Origin: Batillaria attramentaria
Taxonomy: Eukaryota; Mollusca; Gastropoda; Batillariidae
Assembly (NCBI GenBank): GCA_018292915.2
Contig: JACVVK020000150.1
Span: 1,022,501 to 1,086,500, forward strand
Reading direction: 5' to 3'
Length of the DNA stretch: 64,000 nucleotides
The notes under the pieces were generated by a model. That model saw nothing but the letters and a program-made list of their open reading frames with translations, was not told where the DNA came from and did not search any database. A program made the position numbers and the translations under genes. Numbering within the stretch: the stretch's first letter is position 1; the number at the start of each line of letters is the position of its first letter. Positions 17,550-22,225 of this stretch are shown piece by piece.

Positions 17550-18042
17550 CGAAACAAACGCTTCCATACATATATAAATTTATCACTTTTATCAGATTCT
17601 GGTTACGTAATTGCTGTTGGTTAAAAACAATTCTAAGGAGCATGGAGGAAGTAAACGAGTTCAGTATCTTCAGAGACAGACGCCGGACCGTCGAGGGGGG
17701 GGGGGGGGGGGGTAGAGAAAGAGAGAGAGAGAGAGGAATCTTTCAATGAACGCCAACCCTATGGTTTCTGTTGGTCTAAGCTCTCACTTCAATATATCAT
17801 ATGCTGTAAAATATATACGATAATTTCTTTTAGAAGTAACTGGTTTGTAGGAAAACTGAACACCACCGAAAACATAGTTCCGGGCAACAGCTCGATTCTC
17901 TCACCGATCCTTTGACTCTGTTGACGTCCAGCCCTGAACTTTTCATCTGGTCGAGAAGTGTCCTGATCTTATCCACACCATGTCGTCTGTCTACAGCTGC
18001 CAGAAGAGAGGATTCCAGGGCCCGCACGTTCCTCTCCGCCAT
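1..18042 (-). CDS. Ankyrin-repeat protein gene, 9 exons seen, 3' end outside window
   Basis: Coding exons read on the minus strand: 17905-18042 (starts ATG), 4490-4594, 3984-4079, 3582-3680, 2645-2724, 1805-2015, 1262-1390, 474-662 and 1-179 (continues beyond the window). All junctions have GT/AG sites and compatible phases (0,0,0,0,2,0,0,0). Exon 1 encodes a 46-residue start (MAERNVRALE...) with a first partial ankyrin helix pair. Exons 2-4 each carry about one ankyrin repeat, with cores such as GQTALHAAASRDNVEIL and GETLLHVAARNRSIEAA. Later exons encode helical and beta-rich sequence I do not recognise and an acidic Glu/Pro/Ser-rich tail. The start of exon 8 is the weakest boundary. Intron 1 is 13.3 kb because it holds the Polinton. 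Ankyrin repeats are protein-binding scaffolds; the specific role is unknown. Confidence 0.8.
2442..2622 (+). mobile_element. tRNA-derived SINE, full length
   Basis: A tRNA-like head has an A-box-like TGGCTGAATGG and a B box GTTCGAATCCC. It is followed by a tRNA-unrelated body that includes a GCCCCGTCTTTGATATC stretch. A 9-bp direct repeat, TTACTGTTC, flanks it at 2433-2441 and 2623-2631. It lies 13 bp past the donor of ankyrin exon 5. The same family recurs near 23.4, 30.7 and 46.5 kb. The head departs from a functional tRNA fold, so it is not called as a tRNA gene. Confidence 0.8.
2868..3178 (+). repeat. 51-bp minisatellite, six copies
   Basis: Six nearly identical 51-bp units are arranged head to tail. 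Because 51 is 17 codons, one frame stays open and gives a 17-residue repeat (SRAAGHPRLANKCGTI core). The stretch lies in an intron of the ankyrin gene, on its antisense strand, with no start context or splice evidence. I read it as a minisatellite, not a gene. Confidence 0.85.
3714..3835 (+). repeat. Compound trinucleotide microsatellite
   Basis: Runs of CAC/ACC, CAA, CTA and TGC triplets follow each other within the intron between ankyrin exons 3 and 4. Apparent homopolymeric reading frames in all phases come from this repeat and are not coding. Confidence 0.9.
4935..4940. repeat. Left 6-bp target site duplication (CTCAAA)
   Basis: CTCAAA immediately precedes the left terminus of the Polinton and is repeated exactly at 17291-17296 just after its right terminus. 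Six-base duplications are the known hallmark of Polinton/Maverick integration. Confidence 0.9.
4999..5095 (+). promoter_or_regulatory. Five 19-bp tandem repeats, each with AGGTCA, in the Polinton end
   Basis: AGGTCA occurs at about 5002, 5021, 5040, 5059 and 5080, a spacing of 19, 19, 19 and 21 bases, inside units of the form CTGAGGTCACGTCCTTAGC. A reverse TGACCT lies just upstream. AGGTCA is the known half-site of nuclear receptors, so a promoter or enhancer role is possible but not shown. A mirrored copy lies in the right arm at about 17136-17232. Confidence 0.5.
5100..5485 (+). other. Non-coding leader of the Polinton left arm with degenerate repeats
   Basis: No gene is seen here. Three imperfect units share CAGTGA(A/T)GTAATA followed by CAGCTGTCAGCGCCTCCC and TTTAGGTAGGGAG, at roughly 5168-5263, 5298-5366 and 5371-5445. 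The stretch lies between the terminal 19-bp repeats and the ATPase and probably holds the promoter for the ATPase-to-penton gene row. The mirror copy is at 16746-17131. Confidence 0.5.
5486..6163 (+). CDS. Viral DNA-packaging ATPase (FtsK/HerA, A32-like), left copy
   Basis: The protein is 225 aa. A P-loop GPSQSGKS lies at residues 34-41 and a Walker B strand LLIIDDL at about 100-106, the pattern of the A32/HerA-FtsK packaging ATPases of Polintons, adintoviruses and related viruses, which pump DNA into capsids. The ATG at 5543 (MDPRFQHPFTC...) is a better-placed start than 5486 by comparison with the family, giving 206 aa. The stop overlaps the next gene as ATGA. The right-arm copy differs by one noticed residue (Leu here, Ser there, near residue 142). 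Its position next to the terminus matches other Polintons. Confidence 0.92.
   Translation: MIMIFNCWFSFDSLSYPADMDPRFQHPFTCLIAGPSQSGKSYFVNQCLDRLKDIMVPVPEEIIWCYGVWQPLYDKLQLRGVQFQEGLPDMSKFTNHKRCLLIIDDLMHETDSRVTQLFTKGSHHLNISVMYIVQNLFGKNKEQRTISLNSHYLVVFKNPRDASQITALAKQMYPGKTQYMLEAYKDAVSKSHGYLLIDLRQETPEHLRLRTDIFSPQGVTVYLQK
6160..6486 (+). CDS. Small basic Polinton protein of unknown function, left copy
   Basis: The protein is 108 aa, rich in Lys/Arg, with a Gly/Leu-rich hydrophobic C-terminus (GGFLGAVLGPVLGVLGQ). It overlaps the ATPase stop by four bases. The pattern, a Cys-containing helical first half, a K/R-rich middle and a terminal GGFLG motif, is one I recognise as recurrent in animal Polintons/adintoviruses. 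A virion core or DNA-binding role, analogous to adenovirus core proteins, is inference. Confidence 0.75.
   Translation: MSARLKRNAALLKFLSKAKPQVVKAIIRSGDRELIQTLCECSFNILKGCVRLTPRQKQKLRVHKQTLRTLASKKTSLKRRKALLQKGGFLGAVLGPVLGVLGQVLLGQ
6495..7310 (+). CDS. Conserved Polinton protein of unknown function (third gene), left copy
   Basis: The protein is 271 aa. It has a proline run near residue 23, a helical region around 40-75, a low-complexity Ser/Thr/Ala linker, and a conserved block from about 115 to 200 (PKTMHKKARLLLEHLKEDPE onward, then a Gly-Ser-Asn and a Trp-Asn motif). An Arg/Ser-rich tail is encoded by CGT and CAT/TCA triplet runs that vary in length between the arms. This block recurs in animal Maverick/adintovirus elements; its function is not known to me. 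The stop codon runs into the A tract before the integrase. Confidence 0.75.
   Translation: MEYTKKMVLVDPEWLKRQEQKPPPPPPVTDILNGNIVGLDQEITQVLQDAALEPLEKARRYEQALHRYRHFSKEYRQKPIGRVEIASTTAESASATQPAPPSSSAGSLEEKLENRVLASVPKTMHKKARLLLEHLKEDPELTWDERGQLVYEGVTIDGSNMSDLVNDVLRARKKVETPQGWNVFARALKRANVPREIVGNLKRWDYLQRNRHASSLRDAATPSTPSVTADRSRPRVRRRRQESPLIRSSSSSSSPPRHFKSPRVHWEALFD
7309..7323 (+). repeat. A15 tract between third gene and integrase start
   Basis: The TAA stop of the third gene opens a run of 15 A residues whose last A is the first base of the integrase ATG. The mirrored tract in the right arm has 13. A poly(A) leader could act in slippage or initiation as in some large DNA viruses, but here it could also be simple repeat drift. 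Confidence 0.6.
7323..8375 (+). CDS. Retroviral-type integrase with C-terminal chromodomain, left copy
   Basis: The protein is 350 aa. The rve core shows the D-D-E triad: Asp73 in WQADLID, Asp135 in QTDKGTEF and Glu170 in IVERFNRTLKE, with 34 residues between the last two by my count. A C-terminal chromodomain (about 305-350, VYRIEQILKSRRG ... YLIRWLGYPSSFDSWIP) would bind methylated histone tails and could steer insertion. This enzyme joins the element's ends to host DNA and makes the 6-bp duplications. The stop overlaps the next ATG by four bases. Residue 141 is Met here and Phe in the right copy. Confidence 0.95.
   Translation: MSKALRQRYYNPKLPGSFGGVQSFKRAVPKAKLGDIQQWLSHQDTYTLHKPVRHRFSRRRIIVGGIDHQWQADLIDVQKLKKYNDGYTFLLTCIDVLSKYAWVVPLKNKTGASLTKAFEHIFETDGRKPLKLQTDKGTEFMNRVFQQFLSKHKVYFFTTENEDIKASIVERFNRTLKERLWRYFTHTNTLRYVDVLPQVVDSYNHSYHRSIRRAPVEVTAETSEEVWQALYGRKGKQSVTQLNIGDRVRISKARRSFKKGYLPGWTQELFTLSRVLSTRPVTYKIKDDHGEELKGSFYKEELQKVGEKQVYRIEQILKSRRGPGGRKEYLIRWLGYPSSFDSWIPAKHVQ
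8372..8647 (+). CDS. Small one-pass membrane protein, left copy
   Basis: The protein is 91 aa from the ATG at 8372, which overlaps the integrase stop as ATGA. A charged N-terminus is followed by one strongly hydrophobic segment (VVFICQMLIICMVIIVSLI, about residues 36-54), then a mildly hydrophobic tail. It overlaps the penton start by 23 bases in another frame. The position between integrase and penton and the shape suggest a virion or host-membrane protein; no family was recognised. Confidence 0.65.
   Translation: MTDIQENQEKEEDTGSRRSILWRVWGRRVPRSEVVFICQMLIICMVIIVSLINLTRGHPSESLWISLLSASLGYALPNPTLERRNVLRDAP
8625..9373 (+). pseudogene. Penton-like minor capsid protein, left copy, frameshifted
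   Basis: The start MFYVTLPSNSSLNHYPDNN and the rest match the open 249-aa copy at 12859-13608, but one T is missing near 8755. The frame starting at 8625 ends at 8837 and the remaining about 200 residues lie in another frame. Polinton penton homologues are single jelly-roll vertex proteins of the capsid. The break is either a real one-base deletion or a sequencing error; the other arm supplies an intact copy. Confidence 0.85.
9376..9819 (+). CDS. pVI-like minor virion protein
   Basis: The protein is 147 aa from the ATG at 9376; a longer open frame upstream overlaps the penton and is not used. It has a short N-terminal MKCPYTCDAKAYHDYFALQAG, a Gly-rich PVFRGGGAMMRGQGLG segment, an amphipathic LRSAVPLLKSAGKSLLKTGA helix and a basic C-terminus (KRRQTRKRAA). 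This layout is the adenovirus pVI/Polinton minor capsid type, thought to line the capsid interior and disturb membranes at entry. It is the only complete copy, since the right arm stops 66 bases into the gene. Confidence 0.75.
   Translation: MKCPYTCDAKAYHDYFALQAGNGGLPVFRGGGAMMRGQGLGNILGGVLRSAVPLLKSAGKSLLKTGARTGMQIANDVLSGQDFKSAAKRRTQQAGRRILNQAVGAATATAAAPPGEPNTKRIKQEFSRKRRQTRKRAARSHVTDIFD
9826..11136 (+). CDS. Major capsid protein, double jelly-roll (hexon-like)
   Basis: The protein is 436 aa. It has the look of the Polinton/adintovirus major capsid protein often annotated in animals as F54H12.2-like: an early LDLFSMPPTQTSVEHGSHVEF, then YLHVKCKV strands, a VNNILHSLFSQVDVTFN block and a late YGELDSLLEID segment. 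Trimers of this protein form the capsid faces in related viruses. Single copy in the unique centre, starting 6 bases after the pVI-like stop and overlapping the protease ATG by four bases. No break was seen. Confidence 0.88.
   Translation: MSLLHPQSCESVDSGLDLFSMPPTQTSVEHGSHVEFHPLATLAPGAPIEFYVSGATDEYMDLSNTYLHVKCKVTRANGNNLAAGADVAPVNNILHSLFSQVDVTFNSTLVTNSENTYPYKAYIEKMLSFGIEAKESHLTAEGFYKDTASHFDDTQGSDNTGLVARRALTAESREMDLMGRLHVDIFKQERYLVNGVDVKIRLIPAKNSFVLMAHDPAAGFRVIITQASLFVRKVKLNPAVTVGHAKALEKRTAKYPLKRAVIKTHGLAQGSLSAVLDNLFLSQLPNRVVVGLVQSAASNGAYNSNPFNFQPYGLTFLSLYLDGKQIPAKPLTPDFEHGQYVRSYFNLAAGTGLVNSQHGHGIKYQEFPHGYCLFVFDLSPSLLDGNQVELIKTGSLRLELKFANPIPNALQAIIYGELDSLLEIDRSRQIITDFSS
11133..11597 (+). CDS. 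Adenain-like cysteine protease (maturation protease)
   Basis: The protein is 154 aa. The catalytic arrangement of the adenovirus protease/Ulp1 fold is visible: His55 in GEHWVAIW, Asp72 in EYFDSYG, Gln102 in VLQDAL and Cys109 in STCGLYVLYYL. It would cleave precursor capsid and core proteins during maturation. It is shorter than adenovirus protease (about 200 aa) but typical for Polintons. The single copy overlaps the capsid gene stop by four bases. An A-rich tract follows the stop. Confidence 0.9.
   Translation: MNNRQLTRALAHHRTARHVFRGVFPRDRLPRRLLSKHHRHAFVVNTAPAGHVGEHWVAIWFDARTCTAEYFDSYGLPPRHRDIKAFLVRNCRYYRYNDRVLQDALSSTCGLYVLYYLIRKSHGDTMSKALSIFKAYSPTANDRKVTQLFRRAFG
11598..11716 (+). other. 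Gap between protease and PC4-like gene
   Basis: An A12 run at 11598-11609 opens the gap. A frame through here begins only at a TTG, lacks recognisable features and overlaps both neighbours, so no gene is called. Confidence 0.5.
11717..12211 (+). CDS. PC4-like single-strand DNA-binding protein
   Basis: The protein is 164 aa. Residues about 18-72 resemble the PC4 (p15, SUB1) fold: LGRNIYASVKTW, then KIYIRHYS, a basic GGKVVPTRRGVSLDLAEF hairpin and a following helix. In PC4 this beta-sheet/helix unit dimerises and holds single-stranded DNA. After it come a Gln run, a Pro-rich linker and an acidic C-terminus. The ATG at 11717 follows a GAA repeat. A role in protecting DNA during replication or in late transcription is inference. 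An AATAAA follows at 12301. Confidence 0.7.
   Translation: MTSSQSGVLTSNDTLFPLGRNIYASVKTWRGSVKIYIRHYSARSDVKGGKVVPTRRGVSLDLAEFQRLGKVKSRLVAEYNKQASELKQQQQQPSPPPPLSPATATAEKHEYPIQRMVDDRYIDNLIQHCFEQKSSDTHLNATDLPDVEPPQSQLYWGNDFSSSL
12301..12306 (+). terminator. Polyadenylation signal after the plus-strand Polinton genes
   Basis: AATAAA lies 90 bases after the PC4-like stop codon, followed within 40-70 bases by a GT-rich stretch. It is well placed to end transcripts of the capsid-protease-PC4 row. Confidence 0.5.
12487..12761 (+). repeat. Four tandem repeats in the Polinton centre
   Basis: Four copies of an about 53-bp motif (GACCATCAGTCAAAAGTGAC ... ending GGTGACCAC) start near 12487, 12587, 12648 and 12709. 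The last three are spaced 61 bases. The block also holds a spacer with CAGATTCGTCTA at about 12550 and again at about 12773. The right arm begins 30 bases after the last copy. No coding potential was seen; it may be a replication, recombination or satellite sequence. Confidence 0.85.
12782..12856 (-). pseudogene. Truncated pVI-like gene at the inner edge of the right arm
   Basis: The ATG at 12856 opens the same N-terminus as the gene at 9376. Identity ends at 12791 after 22 codons and the frame then stops within three codons in unrelated sequence. This fragment marks the exact breakpoint of the inverted duplication. Confidence 0.85.
12859..13608 (-). CDS. Penton-like minor capsid protein, right copy, intact
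   Basis: The uninterrupted protein is 249 aa. It begins MFYVTLPSNSSLNHYPDNN and continues with beta-rich sequence (SVDLNGEWEVGLAEI, later RVYVVLYKHCRLEFGSDLQ) as in the Polinton penton-like single jelly-roll proteins that would occupy capsid vertices. It overlaps the membrane-protein gene by 23 bases. Apart from the frameshift, the left copy differs by at least one residue (Gln here, Glu there). Confidence 0.85.
   Translation of the reverse strand: MFYVTLPSNSSLNHYPDNNAAHFYTKLPQSVDLNGEWEVGLAEINVPGSFYNVKGDTFQFKVIQDGKLAVLKVGVLPDGLYASPEQLVTALNFQVAAIRAQSNIRFQFKDSTKRVYVVLYKHCRLEFGSDLQKLLGFKSNTLVGSGTYVANGMLDLYTQYHSLYVYCDIVQQRVVGDVNVPLLRTVPCTDFSKSILYERFDKPHYVPLCRKQFNTIEIFITSYTGEPISFEQGKSIVTLHFRPRRLEGI
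13586..13861 (-). CDS. Small one-pass membrane protein, right copy
   Basis: The protein is 91 aa and matches the left-arm product at 8372-8647, with the hydrophobic span at about residues 36-54. The ATG overlaps the integrase stop by four bases, as in the left arm. No family was recognised. Confidence 0.65.
   Translation of the reverse strand: MTDIQENQEKEEDTGSRRSILWRVWGRRVPRSEVVFICQMLIICMVIIVSLINLTRGHPSESLWISLLSASLGYALPNPTLERRNVLRDAP
13858..14910 (-). CDS. Integrase with chromodomain, right copy
   Basis: The protein is 350 aa from the ATG at 14910. All three catalytic acidic residues (Asp73, Asp135, Glu170) and the C-terminal chromodomain are present; residue 141 is Phe. Because the A tract before the ATG is two bases shorter than in the left arm, an upstream alternative frame runs into this gene without a stop (open from 15084). 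I keep 14910 because it matches the left copy and the family. Confidence 0.95.
   Translation of the reverse strand: MSKALRQRYYNPKLPGSFGGVQSFKRAVPKAKLGDIQQWLSHQDTYTLHKPVRHRFSRRRIIVGGIDHQWQADLIDVQKLKKYNDGYTFLLTCIDVLSKYAWVVPLKNKTGASLTKAFEHIFETDGRKPLKLQTDKGTEFFNRVFQQFLSKHKVYFFTTENEDIKASIVERFNRTLKERLWRYFTHTNTLRYVDVLPQVVDSYNHSYHRSIRRAPVEVTAETSEEVWQALYGRKGKQSVTQLNIGDRVRISKARRSFKKGYLPGWTQELFTLSRVLSTRPVTYKIKDDHGEELKGSFYKEELQKVGEKQVYRIEQILKSRRGPGGRKEYLIRWLGYPSSFDSWIPAKHVQ
14921..15736 (-). CDS. Conserved Polinton protein of unknown function (third gene), right copy
   Basis: The protein is 271 aa, the same length as the left copy although the internal CGT and CAT runs differ: five Arg and five Ser triplets here against four and six on the left. 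The conserved block from about residue 115 is unchanged by eye. Confidence 0.75.
   Translation of the reverse strand: MEYTKKMVLVDPEWLKRQEQKPPPPPPVTDILNGNIVGLDQEITQVLQDAALEPLEKARRYEQALHRYRHFSKEYRQKPIGRVEIASTTAESASATQPAPPSSSAGSLEEKLENRVLASVPKTMHKKARLLLEHLKEDPELTWDERGQLVYEGVTIDGSNMSDLVNDVLRARKKVETPQGWNVFARALKRANVPREIVGNLKRWDYLQRNRHASSLRDAATPSTPSVTADRSRPRVRRRRRQESPLIRSSSSSSPPRHFKSPRVHWEALFD
15745..16071 (-). CDS. Small basic Polinton protein, right copy
   Basis: The protein is 108 aa and identical by eye to the left product, with K/R-rich middle and GGFLG-containing hydrophobic tail. It overlaps the ATPase stop by four bases. Confidence 0.75.
   Translation of the reverse strand: MSARLKRNAALLKFLSKAKPQVVKAIIRSGDRELIQTLCECSFNILKGCVRLTPRQKQKLRVHKQTLRTLASKKTSLKRRKALLQKGGFLGAVLGPVLGVLGQVLLGQ
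16068..16745 (-). CDS. Packaging ATPase, right copy
   Basis: The protein is 225 aa from the ATG at 16745, or 206 aa from the better-supported internal ATG at 16688. P-loop GPSQSGKS and Walker B LLIIDDL are intact. Near residue 142 it has Ser where the left copy has Leu. Confidence 0.92.
   Translation of the reverse strand: MIMIFNCWFSFDSLSYPADMDPRFQHPFTCLIAGPSQSGKSYFVNQCLDRLKDIMVPVPEEIIWCYGVWQPLYDKLQLRGVQFQEGLPDMSKFTNHKRCLLIIDDLMHETDSRVTQLFTKGSHHLNISVMYIVQNLFGKNKEQRTISSNSHYLVVFKNPRDASQITALAKQMYPGKTQYMLEAYKDAVSKSHGYLLIDLRQETPEHLRLRTDIFSPQGVTVYLQK
17291..17296. repeat. Right 6-bp target site duplication (CTCAAA)
   Basis: This exactly repeats the six bases at 4935-4940. The pair brackets the whole inverted structure, so both arms and the centre behave as one inserted unit. 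Confidence 0.9.
17477..17548 (+). repeat. (CA)n microsatellite
   Basis: A run of about 36 CA dinucleotides lies in intron 1 of the ankyrin gene, about 185 bases right of the Polinton. A G18 and (GA)n tract follows at 17695-17733. Confidence 0.95.
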
Positions 18043-19476
18043 ACTTCCTTGTACATGTACCCATATCTTTAGGTCAAGGCCGCTGGGTCGGCAACGTGGG
18101 GGTGCTATTTATCCTGGGTATGCCCCAATAACTCTATCAGTGTGAAGACTGTACCGATGTATTGATTTTTATTTCTCTTGATAAGTCGCTGGAATTTATT
18201 TGTTTATTTCTCTTGTTAAGCCGCCTCAACGTGGGCGATTTCTCGAAGTTGAACTAATCTTATTAATGGAAGTGACTACGTAAAAAGTCGAACCCTACAC
18301 ACTTTTCGTTCGTAGTTTTGTTCAAACTGAGTTATGTTTAAAGGATCCTTTCATTATGGCAAACTATGAAGTTCTTCAGTTTCCACGTTTGCTGATAACT
18401 GAAGTAGAAACTCAGTGAGAAACTTAGAAACAGACTCAGGCCGGGCAGTGTGAAATAGCCAGACTAAGGCAAATAGAGGATCGATTAACTGTAGCAGTGA
18501 TCCATGACTGCACAATATATTGGTAACTGTGCGCAACCATGCGTTAAACTGTGATTTCTTGTTCCCAACAAGGAGACGCTCTTCTAGTCGTGTCTGTGTT
18601 TGATAGTTCTGCAAGTCAGAACTGATCGACAGACACCTACACTAGGCGGGCTATAGAACACTAGCTGAACTGAAGTAGGGACAAAAGGGCAGGGGGTGCC
18701 GGGGAGGTAGTGTTGACCTAACGCTGTTTCATGACGAGTTGACAGTCCTTACCACTTCCCGTCTGGTGGGAGTGTCGGGCAAAGTGAAATAGACACAGTC
18801 CTGTATAAACTGTCTGGTTCTGTCTGTTCACTGAGTCTAGCGTCATTAAGCAGGTTTATGCTGTCGGGATCTACTCAGCTATTCGTGAAACGCGCTGCTA
18901 AATCTCCCGCGAAGCGTATTGACACAAGAAATGCCATGCAGGCAACACCTTCATAACAACCATTCAACGTACTCACCTTGGCTTTGCTGATCGAACTTTT
19001 CACACCGTGTACGACTGCTTTGCGGCAGAGAAATGATACACTAATGTGTAGGTCTGTTTACGTATCCAGCCAGAAACCAACTAAAACTTTTTCACTGTGC
19101 ATCAGTGAGCTTCAATTTTACATTGCAAGACAAAATCATGTTCAAATTTTCAAACTTCTCATAAAAAATACCAACTGTTGACACTCAACTGTACAAATGC
19201 CGGTACAATTACGTACAATCTTCTTTTGTTTGATATGTCACACTGGTGTGTTGTGCAGATAGCTCCGAATAGCTGCCCGATGTCTGATAGGCTACATTGC
19301 GGACTATCAAGTTTCTTGAACTTAAACACGGAACCAGTCAATCTTTGCATGACCATTGCAGGATGTAGGTGGAAATTACAAACGTCACAAATACATATCA
19401 GCAAACTGACAAAAGAAACCCCAGCGTCTGTGTACTTTCTGTTGTCGGACAAGTGCGAATCGTTTGCAATAACGTT
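18043..19476. other. Intergenic stretch upstream of the ankyrin gene
   Basis: No convincing gene was found. It holds the 5' flank and presumed promoter of the ankyrin gene (5' end at 18042) and the 3' flank of the first C1q gene. A minus-strand frame at 18354-18614 has no family features or splice support and is not called. Confidence 0.4.
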
Positions 19477-20746
19477 TCAACTTTCGAACAGCAGGGCGCC
19501 ACTGAAGGTCGTCCAGTGATCGCCATGGAAACCGGCGTAACCTTCGGCCCTGAGCCAAACGTAGTCGCCACGGGTCAAGGTCACGATAGCGTGGTTCGTG
19601 CTGGTGTCTGGATTTTGAAGGTCACTAGAAACTGCCACGGCCCCCACCTTGAAAATGATTATACATGTAATTCGAATACGATTATGATTTTCCTTGCTCA
19701 GTGTTTGTCAAACGGAAAGAAAGTTTCTTCGGCGAAAAAGAATAGCATACTGTCACTTCATAAAGACTGACTTGCCGACATGTACTGAATATTTAAAATG
19801 GTATTTACTACCCCCTCCGTGTTCTGTAATAGGTGATTATTGCGGCCGTTTTAACTGACAGTGCTTTTATCACCTATAAAAATACAAAGCCGCCTGAAAA
19901 AGTAGCCAGTTGATGTTTGTCACTTCATATTGTCCATCGTACGGTGACCCGGCGTCCTAGTTGTAATCTACACCGGTCACTTTACAAGACGCCTATTTTT
20001 ACATTACATTCGATTACACCGGCTAGTGAATTACCTCTCTCTGTATCATCAGCACCAAGTTGGCCGGCTTGCCACTGTCCACGTTCGGTCCAGCCGTGAT
20101 AAGGAACAGGTAGGTACCTGTAACAGGGGCGATAAATACACCGCTCTGGCCGAAGGCGTCGCCAACATTGGTGGTTATCTCCTGTGGAACTACAGGACCG
20201 AAGGTGCTGCATGTCGAATTCTTCAGCCAAGCGTGGAAAGCAACGGCCGTGCGATTCTCTGGAAAATTTATACCACAAGAGTAATCAGACCAAACTACTG
20301 AAACTAATCTTTGTTAAACAGGAAAGCAGCTGGTATCCAGCAGTGACAGTTATAGTTGTTTGTTGTTGTAGTTTGTTTGTTTGTTTAGGGCGAGAGGGTA
20401 GTCAGCTTTTAAAACTGATCATTCTTTTCTGTCCGTCTGTCCATTTGTTCGTCCTTTTCCGTCTTCTTTGTGAATGAATTCAAGTTTGGATAAGATTTCA
20501 TAAACTGATAGGATTCCCGACGCTATCTGAAAAGAATCAATTCCCTCCCACCTGCCGCATGGGAACTACAGGGTGACAAGTGTCTGAAGGCAGCGTGTTC
20601 AGCCCTGGTTTCTGCCAGCTCACTCCTCATGTCCTTGTTATCAGCCTCTAGCTGTACCAGACGGGCGGACAGCTGACTGAGAGTCGCCTCCAGGGAGTCA
20701 GTTTCCATCGCGCACCTACATGGTGTGTTCTCTGTCTGGGCGATGC
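19477..20746 (-). CDS. C1q-domain protein gene 1, 5' exon not identified
   Basis: Minus-strand exons are 20552-20746, 20035-20258 and 19477-19647 (stop), joined in phase 1 each time. The first encodes a heptad-rich coiled coil (SLEATLSQLSARLVQLEADN). The next two encode a C1q domain starting AVAFHAWLKNST and ending HWTTFSGALLFES, with the usual NPDTSTNHAIVTLTRGDYVWL strands. C1q-domain proteins form trimers and serve as secreted lectin-like immune factors in molluscs. An acceptor at 20747 and an in-frame TAG just upstream imply a missing 5' exon. A Met occurs at 20708 but would give no signal peptide. Confidence 0.82.
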
Positions 20747-21163
20747 CTGGACACTATACACGAAAAATGTAAAAATTAAGGTGGTGGAGGTGTTCTGTAC
20801 CTAGACCAGAAGTTAATACGCAGGTTTTGGCCAAATTTGTCCAAAGTGACCATGTATTATCCATGACGTGTTGTGTGAGGAACTCTTTGTTTGATGGAGG
20901 CAGGAATGAAAACCTTCACAAGCTACAACCGAACCTGCCTGGATGGACGCCTGGATAAAGCTGACACCTCTACAAGGAATACGTACAGGCCGACCACAAA
21001 CGGCAATTCAGTTTATGTGTACCGGTCTATTTACTTGCCTAATATGTAGACCCTTTCTGATTACTTACTCGAATCGTTGAAAATAACTGAGCGCCGGTTT
21101 GCTTAAGTTTGGAGCTCGCTTTTGCCGATAGTGACGAGGGTTTCATGTTCTCAAGGAGAATGA

Positions 21164-21350
21164 TGAAATGCTAGTTATATTGGAATGAAATGCTAGTTAT
21201 ATTGGAATGGAATGCTAGTTATATTGGAATGGAATGCTAGTTATATTGGCATGGAATGCTAGTTATATTGGCATGGAATGCTAGTTATATTGGAATGGAA
21301 TGCTAGTTATATGGGAATGGAATGTTAGTTATATGGGAATGGAATGCTAG
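21164..21350 (+). repeat. 22-bp minisatellite, about 8 copies
   Basis: Head-to-tail units of the form GGAATGCTAGTTATATTGGAAT with one or two changes per copy. Confidence 0.9.
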
Positions 21351-21479
21351 AGGGACTGACGCGGAGACGACACATGGTGTTCTTTCATCCTCACTTAACT
21401 CATTGTGTTATCACGATGTATAGTTGACATTCACGGAGAAGGACGTACATTTAGACTGAAAAAGCAAATCGGTTCTTAC

Positions 21480-22169
21480 AGGTGTGTTGTTTGGAGTCAG
21501 ATGAGGATTTGACTCCGGGGCTAAGGATGGTGCTGTGGCAGTCGTGTCTTCACTGGGGAGGGGTGAAGATGCAGGTGTCGTCATGGTGATGTGTGTGTCA
21601 ACGTACGGAGTCGGTGACGTTTTGTCGGCAGTGGCGCGAACCAGCGGTGTTGTCGCGGCAGTGGTCATGGCAGGATCTCTGACGTCACAGCTACGCCCTG
21701 ATCGTGATAATCAATTCTATTAGGTGCAAATAACAAAAGGAGCAGCAGAAACAGAAATCATGGCAAAGGTCGGTGAGTTGAGTGGCTGAATTGGCTGAGC
21801 GTTCAACTCGAAATTGGAAGATCTCGGATTGAAATCCCCGACCGAGCCAAAATTTGCACTTTTTTTTCTCCTGGTTGTCTTTTCTTTTCTTTTGTTTGTG
21901 TCCCTGTCTTCACTGACCTTGGCAAAGGCCCCCCACCTCCACCCCTTACAAAAACCACCCAGTTAACAATCAGAATGGTCCAGGAAAGATGAGCATTGTC
22001 TCCAAACTCACCCAGAAATCCCTGAGGACACGTGCAGGTGTAGTTATTGAGAAGCGGTGTGCACGTGCCGCCATTCTGACACGGTGCACTGACACAAAAA
22101 TTCACCACAGTCCGGCAACTCGGGCTTGTCCAACCTGTTCATGACATCATATATTGGTCAGTTTGGAAC

Positions 22170-22225
<56 letters not shown>

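Noticed and set aside
17474..17749. Thr/His-rich coding frame
   Set aside because: It is a CA microsatellite followed by G and GA runs.
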